Source: Dasypus novemcinctus
Taxonomy: Eukaryota; Chordata; Mammalia; Cingulata; Dasypodidae
Length of the DNA stretch: 64,000 nucleotides
Assembly: GCF_030445035.2 (NCBI RefSeq)
Contig: NC_080673.1
Coordinates: 35,088,365 to 35,152,364, forward strand
Direction of reading: 5' to 3'
This document shows positions 1-12,779 of the stretch, one piece after another (the first letter of the stretch is position 1; each line of letters opens with the position of its first letter). The notes under the pieces are model-generated. The model ran no database searches. It had not been told where the DNA came from and saw only the letters and a program-made list of their open reading frames with translations. A program made the translations under genes and the position numbers.

Positions 1-394
1 GGAACTTTAACTGTGCAGATATTTAACTGATATAAAGATGGCATTTCACAGCCTTCTATGCTACTAGATATGTCCAAGTTACTAAATCCTGGCTAATGAC
101 ATGTGAGGGAAGTGATACATGCAAACTATGGGAAATAATTTTAAGTGGAGGGAGTGAGCCCTCCTTCCTCACTTCCTCCTCCATGCTGTTAAGAATGGGG
201 ACACAGTGAGGAGTCACAGCTGATCCTGCTGAAAGGGGAAAAACACTTCAGAAGGTAGAGCCTGGGTATCATATCGGGCTGGTCCATCAACATCTACCTA
301 TTACATGACACAGATATAAACTTGTATATTGGTTAAGCGCTGTTTATCTGGAGACTCTTTTTTTTTCTTTAATATTAAATAGGTATACATGTAT

Positions 395-760
395 TTCAGG
401 GTGAAATTCAATTGCATTTTAAAATCTCTATTGAGGAATAATATACATACAAAAAAAGCACATATATCATAAGGGTACAGTTTGACTTTCCACAAATTGC
501 ATACTTCCTTGAAATTAGTGCCCAGAACAATGAAAAGAACATTACCAGATGCTACTTCACAAGGGTAACACTATCCCTACATTTAACCTTTTACAAATGT
601 AACATACAATGTGTTTTATGTCTGTATTCTTTTGACAACATTATTTGTGAGATCCATCCATATTGTGTGCAGTTGAAGGGCATACATTCTTGTGGCCATA
701 TAGTATTTTCTTTTTTTGATGAAAAAGTTTGCTTTATTTTTTTCTCTCATACCAAAGTCA
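395..760 (-). mobile_element. Old L1 fragment
   Basis: Decayed sequence of the type seen at 3' ends of old mammalian L1 in antisense: a TTGAGGAATAATATACATAC-like stretch, a GTACAGTTTGACTTT-like stretch, and a CCATCCATATTGTGTGCAGTTG-like segment near 650-675. No frame survives. Confidence 0.5.
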
Positions 761-2430
761 AATCTACATCACAATTAATAGTATGAATTCAAGAAATGGT
801 TAAGTAGTCCGATATGATCACCTAATGTGATTTATAGGTGAGAGCGACAGAATGAAAGGATGAGATCAGAAAGCAGAAACCCTGAAAGGCTAGATTGAGA
901 AGGTTGTATTTAGTTTACTCTGCAGTGGAAAGAAGCAGAACATGATCAAGTATGTGCCTAAGGAAAATAATAAGACTGGATACAGTCAAGACAATGAACT
1001 TTCTGTTGTAATAAGGCACGGCATAGGCGTGGGACCACAACACTAGGAATAGGAATGACAAGAAACTACAATTTCGGGCTAGAACTGACAGAATTGTGCA
1101 AGGATTTAAATAATAAGAGAGGGGTGCTTGTGAGCAGGAAGCGAAGGAAATATTAAAAATAACTGTAATTAAGGATCCTGAAAGAAAGTACTGTTTTAAT
1201 GGCATCGTTTACAATGGGTTATCATGGGTTATAATAATATTTTTAATGTGTTAAAACTCTAATTAAGTAGAGGTGACCAGCCTGCAATGGACAATGCATT
1301 TGTGAAATAAAAGAGTTAGGGCTAGGTATCTATATTTAGTGCTCTCCCAAGTAAGGCCAGCAATTGAAGCCATGGAATAAACAAAATGGACAAGGAGGAT
1401 CATATAGGAGGAACATAAAGAGAACAGAAAAGAGAATCATATTATGATTGTCTTCCTTTAAACTATTTTAGTCTTTTGTTCCTTTTCCAGGCTATTCAAT
1501 GAATGTAACCTTAAGGTCCCTATCATCTTTGAACATCAAAGGGTCTGTGAAGTAAACTAGTTACAAAATGGTAGAATCATCAAGAACCTTGAATCATCTG
1601 GACAAGTCCAAGTTATCATGGTAAAGGAAAGTGACAAGGAAAGGGGTACATTAACTTGCCCAAGGGATGCTTCACTAAAATGACAGATTGCACCATAGTC
1701 CCAGTGCTTTTGACCATATTTTGATGTCCAATTATTTGTAAATCTTATTGAATGTTACCTAAAGGTTTTTTGCCTTCCCTTGCCCTTCTTTATCTTCTAA
1801 AATTCATTTCTGTTTCTTTCTACTTCCTAAACACTGGGATCCTCACTTTTTTTTTCAAAAACCAGTAATATTGAGATTTAGTTAACAAGATACCATGGCA
1901 ATTGGCCTTTTTTACTTCTTAATTGTATTAGATAAATTTATTTGTAGCAGAACATGTAGCTTATTCCCATACTTATTCTTTTAGTCAACAAATTCCCTCC
2001 ACAGATTCTCAAATTAAAATACTAATGCAAAATAACAGACTAATGCTAAAAAAGACATGTAATTGGAGCTCAGAAATAAAGCTGAGGCACTGTGATGAAT
2101 GATACTTTTGAAATTTATCCTACAGGTTTTCACAAATGAATTGCTTTTTCACATTGTTATTTCTTGCATTTAAGTTGATGAGACAATGCAAAGCATTTAC
2201 TATAAATAATATTTAGGAAAAGCAGTCAAGAGTTCATTGATTTTTGTAAGCAATTAGACCTACATTTTTTAAGGCACATTCACTCTTTCAGCCTCCAAAG
2301 CAGTAAAGATAAAATTGTCCTTTAATCATGTGAATAAGAAAAATAAATTCCATGAAAAAGTAACGATCTCTGAAAGTGATTAGATATTAGAAGGAGTAAA
2401 ACACAAGATAAATCTAAAACAGCACGGTAC
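761..2430. other. Gene-free intronic stretch
   Basis: AT-rich intron sequence. I see no exon, no confident repeat and no RNA gene; open frames are short and without recognisable content. Confidence 0.6.
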
Positions 2431-2439
2431 AATAAAAAA

Positions 2440-2625
2440 AGCATGGGACTTGTGATAAAAGAGTTCATTGATTCAATCTTAGTCAGTCTACAGCATGTAA
2501 CATTAGGAAAGTTATACTCTCAGACCTTCAGTCTCCTCATACATCAAATGAAGGTAACAATACCTTCCATGAGGTGAAAGAAGGTAGCAGCTGATAGTAG
2601 CTGCTCAATAAATAGAAGCTTTGTT
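2440..2625 (+). mobile_element. MIR SINE
   Basis: Retains the conserved MIR core order: TAACATTAGGAAAGTTATACT, CAGTCTCCTCATACATCAAATG, then CTGCTCAATAAATAG. Ancient tRNA-derived SINE, plus strand. Confidence 0.7.
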
Positions 2626-2859
2626 AAAACGATGACGACGAATATGTATGAAGAAAAACTGCATCTCTAAATACTACTCACCTTCCTGGATAATAATTTA
2701 GCTTTTATTCATTCATTTATTAATAAAGCAATAGTGTTTAAGAAGGTAACAAATATTATCATGAACAGTATAGCAATCTCATTTCCCCAATTCATCATAA
2801 GTAACAGATAATGTTTCATAAGGAAATTGACAAGTTGCTGATAATTTCCCTGCTCTTTC

Positions 2860-3050
2860 TGGAATCCACTCCAGATCCTCCAAGATCTTCCTCCTAACTA
2901 AATTCTAATTGTTGTCCCAGACCCGGCTCAATTTCTTTTTCCTCAATGTCCATATTCCAGATTATCCTGTATTTTCCTTCTCTGAGTTGTAGCTTCTATT
3001 CACTATATTTATTTGATAAAATCATGCATTGCCTTGTGCCATCATCTGCA
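2860..3050. mobile_element. Possible L2 remnant
   Basis: Pyrimidine-rich sequence with a 3'-L2-like flavour (CTCCAGATCCTCC, ATTGCCTTGTGCCATC). Weak recognition only. Confidence 0.25.
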
Positions 3051-3242
3051 TTTTTCAAATTGTATCATAAAAATATTCATTCTTTGAATATTTATTTACT
3101 ATATTGAAAATATAGTAATATTTAATATATTGTAAGATTCACCAATGAACAGGCCATCTCCCTTATATAATTTTACATTCTTCATAGAAACTACTACACT
3201 TCCCAGCATGAAACCAAACTACAGGGTAACTTTACACAATGG

Positions 3243-3670
3243 TTAAGTTCATGTATCAACTTGGCCAGTTTATGGGGTCCAGTTGTTTGATCAAGCAAGC
3301 ATTGGCCTGATTGTTACTGTGAGGGCATTTTGTGGACTTAAATCATCAGTAAGTTGATTGCATATATGGTTTATTACATCTGAAATGAACTGAGGAGATT
3401 GACTTCAACAATGAGAGACATCTATCCAATCAATTGAAGGATTTAAAAGAGAAGTGATGATTTCAGCAGTCAGAAGAGAGAATTTCCATCTCTGTTTCCT
3501 GCCAGCCAGCTTCTCCTGGGGAATTCATCCAGGACCTTCATTGGAGTGCCTATACTAAGGAATTTGGACTTGTGCATCCCCACAGTCACATGAGACAATT
3601 CTTATAAAACTCATAATATTTCCAGATATCTCTTATAGGTTCTGTTTTCCTGGAGAGCCCTGACTAATAT
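3243..3670 (+). mobile_element. Ancient LTR-like repeat, copy 1
   Basis: Begins GTATCAACTTGGCCAG and ends GGTTCTGTTTTCCTGGAGAG then CCCTGACTAATAT, the borders of a common old mammalian interspersed repeat. Shares internal phrases with the copy at 5,255-5,600, such as TATCCAATCAATTGAAGGAT against CATCCAATCAGTTGAAAGAC. I cannot name the family safely. Confidence 0.55.
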
Positions 3671-4009
3671 ACTCTAGTTTTGCTCTGCCCTCCTCTAGTC
3701 ACTGGTCTTTCTCTGATATTGATCTCACCCTATCTCTATCTGACAGTGCTTGTCTTGTTTTTCCTTGTGTTCTTTATAATTTTCTTCCAATAGAGTAAAA
3801 CTAAATGTCAAGGAATTGTAGAAGGGTATGTGCTTCCTACATTTAGTCATTTACATTCAGAAGTATGGTTTATTTCATGGTTCGGTAATTCCTTTCAAGT
3901 TGGATTACGTGTTCCAAGACTCCTACTAAAACGGAAATAAAAAGGTTACAAAACAAAACAAAACAAATTTTAAACCTCTACTCCAAAAATAATGCTCTCA
4001 GAAGAACAT

Positions 4010-4140
4010 CTCCCTTACTACTCACAATAACCTGTAACATAAATCCTATTTTACAGGTGATAATACTAAGAATCAAAGAAGTCAAGCAATTTACAGAGCA
4101 AAATTCCAATTTGGCTCTACTACATCTTAGAGTTCATCCT
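4010..4140 (-). mobile_element. MIR SINE
   Basis: ATTTTACAGGTGATAATACTA, then AAGAAGTCAAGCAATTTACAG, is the antisense of the MIR core. Plus-strand text of a minus-strand copy. Confidence 0.6.
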
Positions 4141-4149
4141 TTGTATTTT

Positions 4150-4760
4150 CTAGATATCAAATCATGAAAGCAGAAAAGTTTTCATTATTTCTCTAAGTTT
4201 CAGTTATAAATTCATTCAGTATCATATTACAGGACGAATTGGAAAATATCTATTAGATTGTAGTAGACAACTCTTCAATTTTAAGAAATAAATTAATTAA
4301 AAAGAAGTAGGCGGTCACAGAAAGTTTACTCCCTATTACTTAATAGGTCCAATGTGACTATAATTTAAGAATTCATTTATGACTCAAATCAAGAATTTAA
4401 GTTGTATCAATCATGTGAAATGACTGTGTTCTTTCAAGTTCATTAGGTATTTTCAATTCCACTAACATTTAACTAGCATAGGCAATGTGGTTGGTAAGAA
4501 TAAGACTGCAACCTAATTACATTTCTTACTATTATTTACTCGTTGTTTAAAAAATGGGAGAAAAAGAAAATTAAAGTCAAACAGCACAAGAAAGTACAAA
4601 TCTCTCATAAAAGCATCTCTGAGATAGAGCACCTATCACTAGTTTATTGTATATTCTCCAAAGATCGTTTATCTATGCAGATATATGGGTACTATACACA
4701 AACACAAACACTTATAAATTTATATGAAGTCTTTTTATAAAAAGAAACCACAGTATTTTT
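4150..4760. other. Gene-free intronic stretch
   Basis: AT-rich sequence with nothing I can identify. Confidence 0.5.
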
Positions 4761-4764
4761 GCAC

Positions 4765-5245
4765 AACAATGAAATATTTCTCCTCATTATATATAAAGCC
4801 ACATATATTTTCATGACAGTATAAAAATCTTCCCAATGAATTTACCATCATTTATTTAATGAATTCTTAATTAATAAGCCATTTATGTTGATTCTAATTT
4901 TCACCATTAAGAACAATAAGCATCCTTTGATTAAATACTTGAGTATATAATGTGAGTATCCCAAGTATAAATTATTACAAGTGGAATTAGTAAGTTAGAT
5001 ATATACATTTTAAAGTTTCCCAAATTAACCACAAAATGGCCGAGTTCTAACCCCACCAATTGGTTATAATGACCTGTTGCCTATTTTGTACTCACTCAAC
5101 CCTGAATAGTTCTAATCTTTAAAATAGTGTCAATTTGACAGTCTTCATATTTTTGCTCTGTATCTGTATATCTTCTTACTGTAACCATTTTTATACTGCA
5201 TCATTTGCCTTTTTCTTATAGATTTCTAGGTGTTCTTTCCAGACA
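4765..5245 (-). mobile_element. Old L1 fragment (part 1)
   Basis: Antisense L1 3' region: TTGATTCTAATTTTCACCATTA then AAGAACAATAAGCATCC resembles the degenerate reverse of the ORF2 C-terminal coding end. Likely continuous with 5,605-6,010 on the other side of an LTR-like insertion. Confidence 0.45.
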
Positions 5246-5254
5246 TTATAGACT

Positions 5255-5600
5255 CTGATGATTGGTTTTATGTGCCTACTTGGCTAGGATTAGTGTGTGA
5301 CTGAATAACCGGGAACATGTTTTCCCAGGTGTTCCATCACACACTAATCCAAGCACTGCTATGAGGGTATTTCGTATATGTGATTAGCATCTACAATGAG
5401 TTGATGTTAAGTAAAGGGGATCATCCTCAATAACGTGGGAAGGCTTCATCCAATCAGTTGAAAGACCCTAAGAACAAAACTGCCAGATTTTTTGGCTGCC
5501 AGCCTGTCCTATAGATTTTAGACCTGCCAGCCTCTACAATCATGTAAGCCAATTCCTTGAAATTCCTTGAAATAAATCTCTTCATATAGAGAGGAAACAT
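5255..5600 (+). mobile_element. Ancient LTR-like repeat, copy 2
   Basis: Starts GATTGGTTTTATGTGCCTAC and contains CATCCAATCAGTTGAAAGAC and TGCCAGCCTCTACAATCATG, ending near an AATAAATCTCTTCATATAGAG polyadenylation-type signal. Same family as 3,243-3,670. It interrupts old L1 sequence. Confidence 0.6.
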
Positions 5601-5604
5601 TTTT

Positions 5605-6010
5605 CCCAATCCGTTTAATTTTTTTTCCAAATGAGTTAACTGTGTCTTCTGTAACAAAGAAGTTTCTGAGTTTTAGGTTATTGAATCTACTAATATGTTC
5701 TTTGATGGTTTATGTTGTTTGTGGCATCTACCAAGAAAGGTTGTCCTCACACTAGATTATAAAATGAGTCTCTTACAGATTCTTACAGTAGCTATTAGAA
5801 GTGGGGACCTCATTTTGTTTTTTTTACAAATAATTATCTAAATTTCCCAAAACCATTTATACAATAACATAGCTTATCCCCACCAGTAATTGAAAAACTT
5901 CTTTAGAGTATAATTAAATATATATTTGTGGGTATCTAAACAGAAAAAAAAAACATGCATTAATTCCCCTTATTTTCAGTCTTACCCTTTGACTACCATT
6001 TTAAAAGAAT
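5605..6010 (-). mobile_element. Old L1 fragment (part 2)
   Basis: CCCAAAACCATTTATACAATA and neighbouring text resemble antisense L1 sequence. Weak but positioned as the expected continuation of 4,765-5,245. Confidence 0.35.
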
Positions 6011-6828
6011 ACGATGTATGTATATGCTTTACTTTAAAAGATTTCTGTAAGGGTAACTCCTTGGATAAATATATTTTTGTTTGTATTAGAAAACTTTCTG
6101 CCATGAATAAGTAAAAGGAATTCTTCTCCAATGTTTATTTTACCTTTCTATGATTAACAGAAGGTAAACTTTGCTTCCTGCTGAAAGTAGGGGAAAAGCA
6201 AGATGGTAACACATTTTTGAGTTTGTCTCAAGCACTGAATTAAATAGTTAAGAAAATTCTCTGCTTGGATCAATTTTGTGAGCTCTGAAGCAGTAATAGC
6301 AACAGAGCCTTACTGAAAGTTTTTGTCATTATAAAGAAGCAATTTTCCCCAAATATAGCAATTTCAACAAATATCAATGTGTGGATTGATCAAACAAATT
6401 CGGAAGTTTCAACTTTTTAAGTTCTGCTTTTCTACTTTGCCCTCTTTTCAAGTTTTGAAGTCACACTGGTAGAAAATCTCCACAGATTAGAACAGCAATT
6501 TCAAACATTTTGGGTCTAGGATGCTTTTACATTCTTAAAAATGATCAAGGACTCCAAAGAGCTTTTGCTTATGTGACTTGAATTTATTCATTTAAAAATA
6601 AAAATAATAAGCTCATCATAAGTTAATCCTACTAACATTTTTGTGAAAAAAAATAACTATATTGTCCAAAACAAAAGAAAAAAGAAAAGAGTAGCTCTGC
6701 TTTATATTTTTGCAAATATTTGCTTAATTTTTTTAAAAAGACAGCTGGATTCTCATATGCAACTTTGGTAGAGGTACATGAAGAAAATCTGTCTTCACAT
6801 AGATATAAAGTTTAAAAAGTGATGACTA

Positions 6829-7357
6829 TTTTATAGCAAAGAAGATATATCAATTCTAAGGAACAACAATAGTGGGTTATAAGGAGATATAGGATTTTTC
6901 CTTTGGGAGTAATGAAAACAGTCTAAAATTCACTGTGGTGATGACAACACAAGTCTGTGATTAAAATGAATGAACACTTTGAATGGATTGTACAAACCAT
7001 GGGATTGTATAACAAAATGAGTACTGGCATGGAAGATGGACTGTGGTTAACAGAACAAATATGTGAACTTTCTTTCATGAACTATAACAAGTATATAATA
7101 CTAATACAGAGTGTTAATAACTGGGTAGGTTGGGCAGAAATGACACCAAATATAACAGATACAATTAGTAGTAATATTTTGACAATTCTCTTTCATAGTT
7201 TGTAAGAACTGTTTCGTAACAATGCACAGTGTTGGTGGTAGGATGATATATGGTAGCCTTGTATTATGATATGCATGTTTGTTTTGTAAGTTCATGACTT
7301 TTAATATACACTTATTGTTTATGTACGTTCATGTATGAATGATAAACTTTAATAAAA
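6829..7357 (+). mobile_element. 5'-truncated L1 3' end with target-site duplication
   Basis: A 529 bp insertion ending in an AATAAAAAA tail. It is flanked by matching copies of GTTTAAAAAGTGATGACTA (6,810-6,828) and GTTTAAAAAGTGGTGACTA (7,361-7,379), one mismatch in 19. Internal text such as GAACACTTTGAATGGATTGT resembles the 3'UTR of the L1 at 18,390-20,065. The short open frames here have no coding meaning. Confidence 0.75.
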
Positions 7358-7774
7358 AAAGTTTAAAAAGTGGTGACTAGTTGAAAGTTCTTTCATATAA
7401 TTGTGCATATTTTTATTTGAAACCACACTGAAAGTATATATGCGGTAGATTGGTTGCAATGTGGAATCTGAAACCTTATAAATGAGCTTTTTTTGTACTC
7501 TGTTACAATACAATAAAATTCATGGTTGTATCTTGTACTTGGAAGGGATTCTTTATTCATCACAAAATTTTGTTATAGAATGTGTTGGGAAATGATTAGT
7601 TCACTGAGTTATGCAGCAATCTTCCAAATATTGACACATTTCATTATACAATGTCAAAAATTAACATTAATATTAGCACTGATCTCATTGAAGTCATATT
7701 AATTATTGGAAGGAAAGAAATTCACAGAATTTACAGTGGCTGATAAAAGTTTTCAAAAATTTCATTTTTTATTT

Positions 7775-8315
7775 GATCATTTTTAAAATTGTTTTTGCAT
7801 ATTCTCTATACTTATCAAGAAAACACCTTCCCCTCTCTCCCTAAACGCCACAGCCTGGTGATCTCTAATCTACTCTCTATCTCTGCAAATTTGTTATTTC
7901 TAGATATCTTACACATAACATCACACAATATTTGTCTTTATGTGCCTAAGCACTCAGCGTAAGGTCTTCAAGTTTTATCCATATTGCATCATGTTGCAGA
8001 ACTTCCTCCTTATTGTTGAATAATATTCCATTTTGTATATGTACAGCATTTTGTTTATCCATTCATTTGTTAATGGACACAGGTTGCTTCTACCTTTTGG
8101 TATTGTGAATAATGCTGCTATAAACGTTGTTATAAGTTTATGTTGTTATAAGTTTATGTTGTTATAAGTTATGTTATAACTTATGTTATAAGTTTTATGT
8201 TGAGTCCCTATTTTCACTAACTTTGTGTATATGTCAAGGAGTGGAATTTCCAGGTCACATGGTAATTCTATATTTAACTTTTTGAGGAACTACCACATCA
8301 AAATTCTATTTATAA
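7775..8315 (-). mobile_element. L1 3' end (ORF2 tail, reverse)
   Basis: Antisense of the L1 ORF2 C-terminal coding end: TTTGTTTATCCATTCATTTG then TTAATGGACACAGGTTGCTT and TGTGAATAATGCTGCTATAA. Contains a local tandem expansion at 8,125-8,205. Confidence 0.8.
8125..8205 (+). repeat. Short tandem repeat inside L1
   Basis: Successive copies of a GTTGTTATAAGTTTAT-type unit (about 16-17 bp) decaying into palindromic GTTATAACTTATGTTATAAG. Confidence 0.8.
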
Positions 8316-8559
8316 CTTAAAAGCTTGGCAATGAATTCAGCAACTGTGCAGTATAGTTTGGTACCACTGCCAGGGTTCACGCTGATGGTTAATTTGCAGC
8401 ATCAACACAAATGTCAACGAAGTCAAAAAGACAAGCAATGTCTTGAAATATTTTGAAAGTAAGTTTTGACTTGATTGACCTCCCTAAAGGGTCTTCAGAA
8501 CCCCTAGGGAACCCAGACCACACGCTGAGAATGACAGGACTAGGATCTAAGGCTTCTGG

Positions 8560-10550
8560 CCTAGTGGCACTAAGGCTTATACTAATCTCTATATAAACAA
8601 ATACATGGATGAAGGAATTTCAATTCTCAACCCCACTATTACACACAGCAAATAAGCTTTAAAAATGGGCATTTTATTATAGGACTCTGTTGTTAGCAGT
8701 ATTATTAGAAGAGCATTCATTTCTGCTTGCTCTTTTTTATTAGAAAGATATGCATCTTCATTGACTGCACAATACATTCTCAATATCAACATTAAATAGT
8801 GAGCATCAGCAGGCTGTCAGAATCAAGAAAATGAAGTAAAATTAAGAAAAAAACAGATACCACAGGACTGAAATAGCTCCTAAGGTGAAATTTTATCTGT
8901 GAACAGAGTCCACTGAAAAAGCGAACAAATAAATAAAAAAGTGAACAAATAAGTAAATATATGAGCTGAAGGAGTTAAAATATATGTATACCTTGAAGTA
9001 CATATTAGATTTTGTTCAACTCCAAGGAGAATAGTATTACAATACTTCTCTTAAATAAGCTATCCTGTCAGAAAATATTTTTAAAGACTTTATTTTTTAG
9101 AATATTCTCCATGACTTATTTATTTTCTAAAATTCTCCATATCTTGATATGATGACATGAATTTGATTCTCTCTCCCCTCATTGTTATTGCATTCCTTCA
9201 TTAAATGTAACATTTTAAAAGGCAAAGCTTAAAGATATGTACACATTTTTGATAGGTGTCACAATCAAAATGTTACGATGCATCAAATCCAGGTATTTTG
9301 AGAAATTAGATTTCTGTTTTTCTTTCCAGGGGTATCCTCTTTCCCACTACCACCCCCATAAAGGGGGAAAGGAAGAAGTTTTGGAAAATAAATAAAGAGA
9401 AAAAGAAGAGATAAAGTAAGCATAGCTGAATAGCAGGAAACACTCTTCCTCTACTTTCCAGTAACCGCTAAATTGTTCCCAAGATAATGAAGTATGTGAG
9501 ATGAGGAGGAATTTTACTTTGGTAATTAAATAAGATTATGTTGTTTAGTCAAAGAATGTGGGGAAGACATTTTTAGTATATATCAAGGCTAGCATGTCCT
9601 TTTCCTGATTTTTTATTTTTGCTGAGGAGCAAGAGGGCCCTCTTGACTTGTTGGTGGGTTTATATTTGGGAGTGGAAGCATTTGTGTCTTTTTGTATTTT
9701 TATTATTTTTGCTTTCTATGTAGATCTGTGTCTTGAAAACATTAGAAGGCCCTAGGTGCATTTGCTATCTTCAAAACTAGATCCAGGCCTGTTTTAAAAT
9801 GAGTAAGAAGGAAGGGTCTCTAGGAATTTATTTACTAGATGCATTGCCCATGAAAAAGAAGGTCCTACCATTATAACCTCCATTTCTTCCATTGTGAATA
9901 TTGACCCTGCTCCAGATATATGCCTAGGGTGTAATATTTAACAGCCCTATGCTCCAGTGATTAGAACATACAACAACCTAATAATCTCTCTCCTAAGCCT
10001 TTATCTCCTCAGATGCAGTAAGTTGCTTTAAGTGCAGGTGCATATCAACTCATTAAAATTCCTCAGCAACTGAAACATGAACATCACGGGACTCCAGGTT
10101 TCTGTTTTTTTAATTTTCTGTGGAACAATATCTTTCCTCAAGGGATGTGATATGAAGCAGTTAAACTGGTGTCTGGAACTTAAAGCTTGGAGCTTTAAAA
10201 CTCTCTCAACAAAAAAGGAGTTATTTTCCTTTGGTTTATGAAATGCAGGGATTCTTGGCAGTCTCATTAATGCAGAACCACTAATTTCAATTAAAGAAGT
10301 GGCTGCATAATGGTAGCTTTAAAAATATTTGCAGATCATGACAGTTCTTTGAAAAATAAACAAACAGTAGTCACTTTTACTAGAGTAAGGGCCCTATCAC
10401 ATGCTCATTACTTGATTGCAAGACTCAGGAACCATAAATTTTCTTTACAATAAAGACACAATGACAGTCAGGCTGAACACCAACATGGTGGTACATTTTC
10501 AGGATGTCTACCTTCTCCGTGTGAAAACAACAGGAAAAGAGGTTTGTATT
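8560..10550. other. Gene-free intronic stretch
   Basis: AT-rich intron. I see no exon, RNA gene or confident repeat. Confidence 0.5.
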
Positions 10551-10554
10551 AATA

Positions 10555-10700
10555 ATTAATCAGTAAATACATTCAGACATCTCTTAAGAACTCAGTACTG
10601 TGCTGATATTCTAGGGTGCACCATGAAGTTCAAAGCAGAATCCTGTTCTTAAAGAATTTACAATCTAGTGGGGAACAAGACTAATATCTAGTGAATAACA
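10555..10700 (+). mobile_element. Ancient interspersed repeat, family unassigned
   Basis: AACTCAGTACTGTGCTGATAT then TTCTTAAAGAATTTACAATC and TAGTGGGGAACAAGAC follow the familiar order 'tgtgctaggcactg ... aaggagcttacagtctagtggg'. Similar pieces recur at 30,330-30,470 and 32,515-32,600. Confidence 0.4.
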
Positions 10701-10769
10701 GCAATCACACATTGAGTACCAACTATACCCCAGGTTTTTATGAGGTACCTAATGGATTTAGGAGTCTCT

Positions 10770-10905
10770 GAAGTTCTGGATAAAAATCTTAGCTCTTTCT
10801 ATAAATAGCTGTGTGATTTTTCAACAAATCATGTCATCTTTCTGGGATTAATTTCTGTTAAAATGTTGGGGTTAATTAAATGATTACTGTATTTCCACAT
10901 GGTAA
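10770..10905 (+). mobile_element. MIR SINE
   Basis: TCTTAGCTCTTTCTATAAAT, then AGCTGTGTGATTTTTCAACA and TTTCTGGGATTAATTTCTG, a recognisable MIR core. Confidence 0.65.
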
Positions 10906-11059
10906 CTAAAGTAGTCTGGAAGTGCTAAAGACACTGGGACAGTAAGGATTAGAATGATCTAGAAAGGCTTCATGGTGAATGAGAACTTCAAGTTTGGCGT
11001 TGAAGGACAGTTAAAGGAATCATTGAGGACACTCTTTTTAGGTCAAAATGGCTTTGCAA

Positions 11060-11160
11060 GTCCATAAAGCCCCTCCTTAGATTGTATACACTTTGAGGGC
11101 AGTATCCTACCCCTTAGCACAGTGTCTGGGACATTGAACTGAATATATTTGAGGAAGAAA
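11060..11160 (+). mobile_element. L2 3' end
   Basis: TTAGATTGTATACACTTTGA then GGGCAGTATCCTACCCCTTA and GCACAGTGTCTGGGACATTG, the standard L2 3' tail order. Pyrimidine-rich sequence at 11,390-11,640 may be further L2. Confidence 0.7.
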
Positions 11161-11802
11161 AAGGAAAAAGATAAACAATAATGACTAGGGCAGAGAGTTT
11201 ATTAGCCAGAGAGAATATGATGCTAAGGAGGGATCTTATAAATGAGGCAGAGTTTATTTTTGACAGAACAATAAACGCGATTTCCCCGTGGACATGATAA
11301 AAGTAAAGATTAGGCACCTCTTTCTTGTAATCCTGAGTCAAACCCTAACAATTTCACCGAAAAGAATAAAGGGTATCCCCATGACTCCACTTCTGTCTAT
11401 GCCTGCTTCACTAACTGTTCTCTGAACTCCAACTCCTGCATGTACCCCTGCTGTGCTCCATTCTGGTTTGAAACTCTGAAATTCCCTTTAAATCAGAACT
11501 GTGCCCATGCCATCACTTTGCTTCAGTCTTCCCCCACTCCCTCAGCTAACAAGAGCAGCAGGTGCTCTGCCTCCTTCAAATAATCCCTCTCGGGGATCCA
11601 GGCTTGCACAGTGTTCCAGGTGACCTGCTCAACTTCCTGGCCTGGGTCCCAGCCCAGACTGATACGACAAGTCCTGCTGTGTGATTATATACATATGCCT
11701 GCACAGCCAAACACACCCATTCCTCATCATATATCCTTCACTGAATATCTTCTACATTCCAAACATATTTCTGGACAACTTTATTAACTAAGTCACAAAT
11801 TC

Positions 11803-12319
11803 TGACCATACCATTTGATATGGTTATGAATTCCAAAAATAGATATTGGATTATGTTTGTAAACTGGTCTGTACTTGGACGTGATTGAGTTATGATTGGG
11901 GCTTTGATTTGGGCCATGTCATTAGGCCGTTGAGTCCTCACCCCTTGGTGGGTCGGGCTCACAGATAAAAGGCATGGCAAAGGACAGAGTTGAGGGCTTT
12001 TAATGTTGGAGTTTTGATGTTGGAGTTTGATGCTGAAGCTGGAGCCCCAGGGAGAGAGACAGAGCCATTCGCCTGATAATCTACAGCTGACCTTATGGAG
12101 AAAACAGAGGAGCTGAGCCCAGAGGAACCCAGGAAGCCTGAACTCTGGCAGATATTGGCAACCATCTTGCTCCAACATGTGGAAATAGACTTTGGTGAGG
12201 GAAGTAAGATATGCTTTATGGCCTGGTATCTGTAAGCTCCTACCCCAAATAAATACTCTTTATAAAAGCCAACAGGCTTCTGGTATTTTGCATCAGCAAC
12301 CCCTTGGCTGACTAATACA
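11803..12319 (+). mobile_element. MaLR/ERV-type solo LTR, copy 1
   Basis: About 517 bp. Contains CCCCTTGGTGGGTCGGG, GATGTTGGAGTTTGATGCTG, CAGCTGACCTTATGG, GGCAACCATCTTGCTCCAAC, an AATAAATACTCTTTATAAAA polyadenylation-type signal, and ends GGCTGACTAATACA. Same family as 26,821-27,413. The 5' end is decayed. Probably xenarthran-specific, from recognition. Confidence 0.7.
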
Positions 12320-12324
12320 CCCTC

Positions 12325-12775
12325 TTTTCTTCTATTCCCATAATTTAAAAAAATGTAAGGGTATTTCCCAGTTTTGTCAATCACAGTGATTTCTCCATTT
12401 TCCAAGTATATTTAAACATACTGGGAGAAGAGAGACTGGCATAAGACTATGGACTGGAAACAAGGGGCACACACCTGCAAAGCATTTGCTGACTTTGGAA
12501 AGGCATAATATGCTCAACCAATATAAGAGAAATTTGGTTGTCCAGGCTCAAGCTTTAGACATTCTTCTTTACTTGGATAGGGAAAATAAAGGGAATAGAC
12601 ATGAGAAAGTTCCCTATCTACTTCATAGCGAAAGGAAATGAATTAAGGCACAAAAAAGAACATTGCAACAGGAAGTAGCTTTCAATTTTTACCACTAGAT
12701 ATATAAAAAGATTAAAAAAACAAAGTGAAAATGGGGATAAAAGTAAAATTTTAACTTAACATTTTCTTTTTTTCT
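12325..12775. other. Gene-free intronic stretch
   Basis: AT-rich sequence with nothing identifiable. Confidence 0.5.
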
Positions 12776-12779
12776 TTAC

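Larger units (their letters stand above)
6480..8540 (+). mobile_element. hAT-Charlie-like DNA transposon, interrupted twice
   Basis: Begins near CAGCAATTTCAAACATTTTG and ends near AACCCAGACCACACGCTGAG followed by AATGACAGG, degenerate counterparts of the CAGTGGTTCTCAAA-type ends of Charlie elements. Internal non-L1 text (for example TTGCAATGTGGAATCTGAAA and ATTAGCACTGATCTCATTGA) is colinear on either side of two L1 insertions (6,829-7,357 and about 7,775-8,315). Orientation is uncertain. Family assignment is recognition, not a search. Confidence 0.5.
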
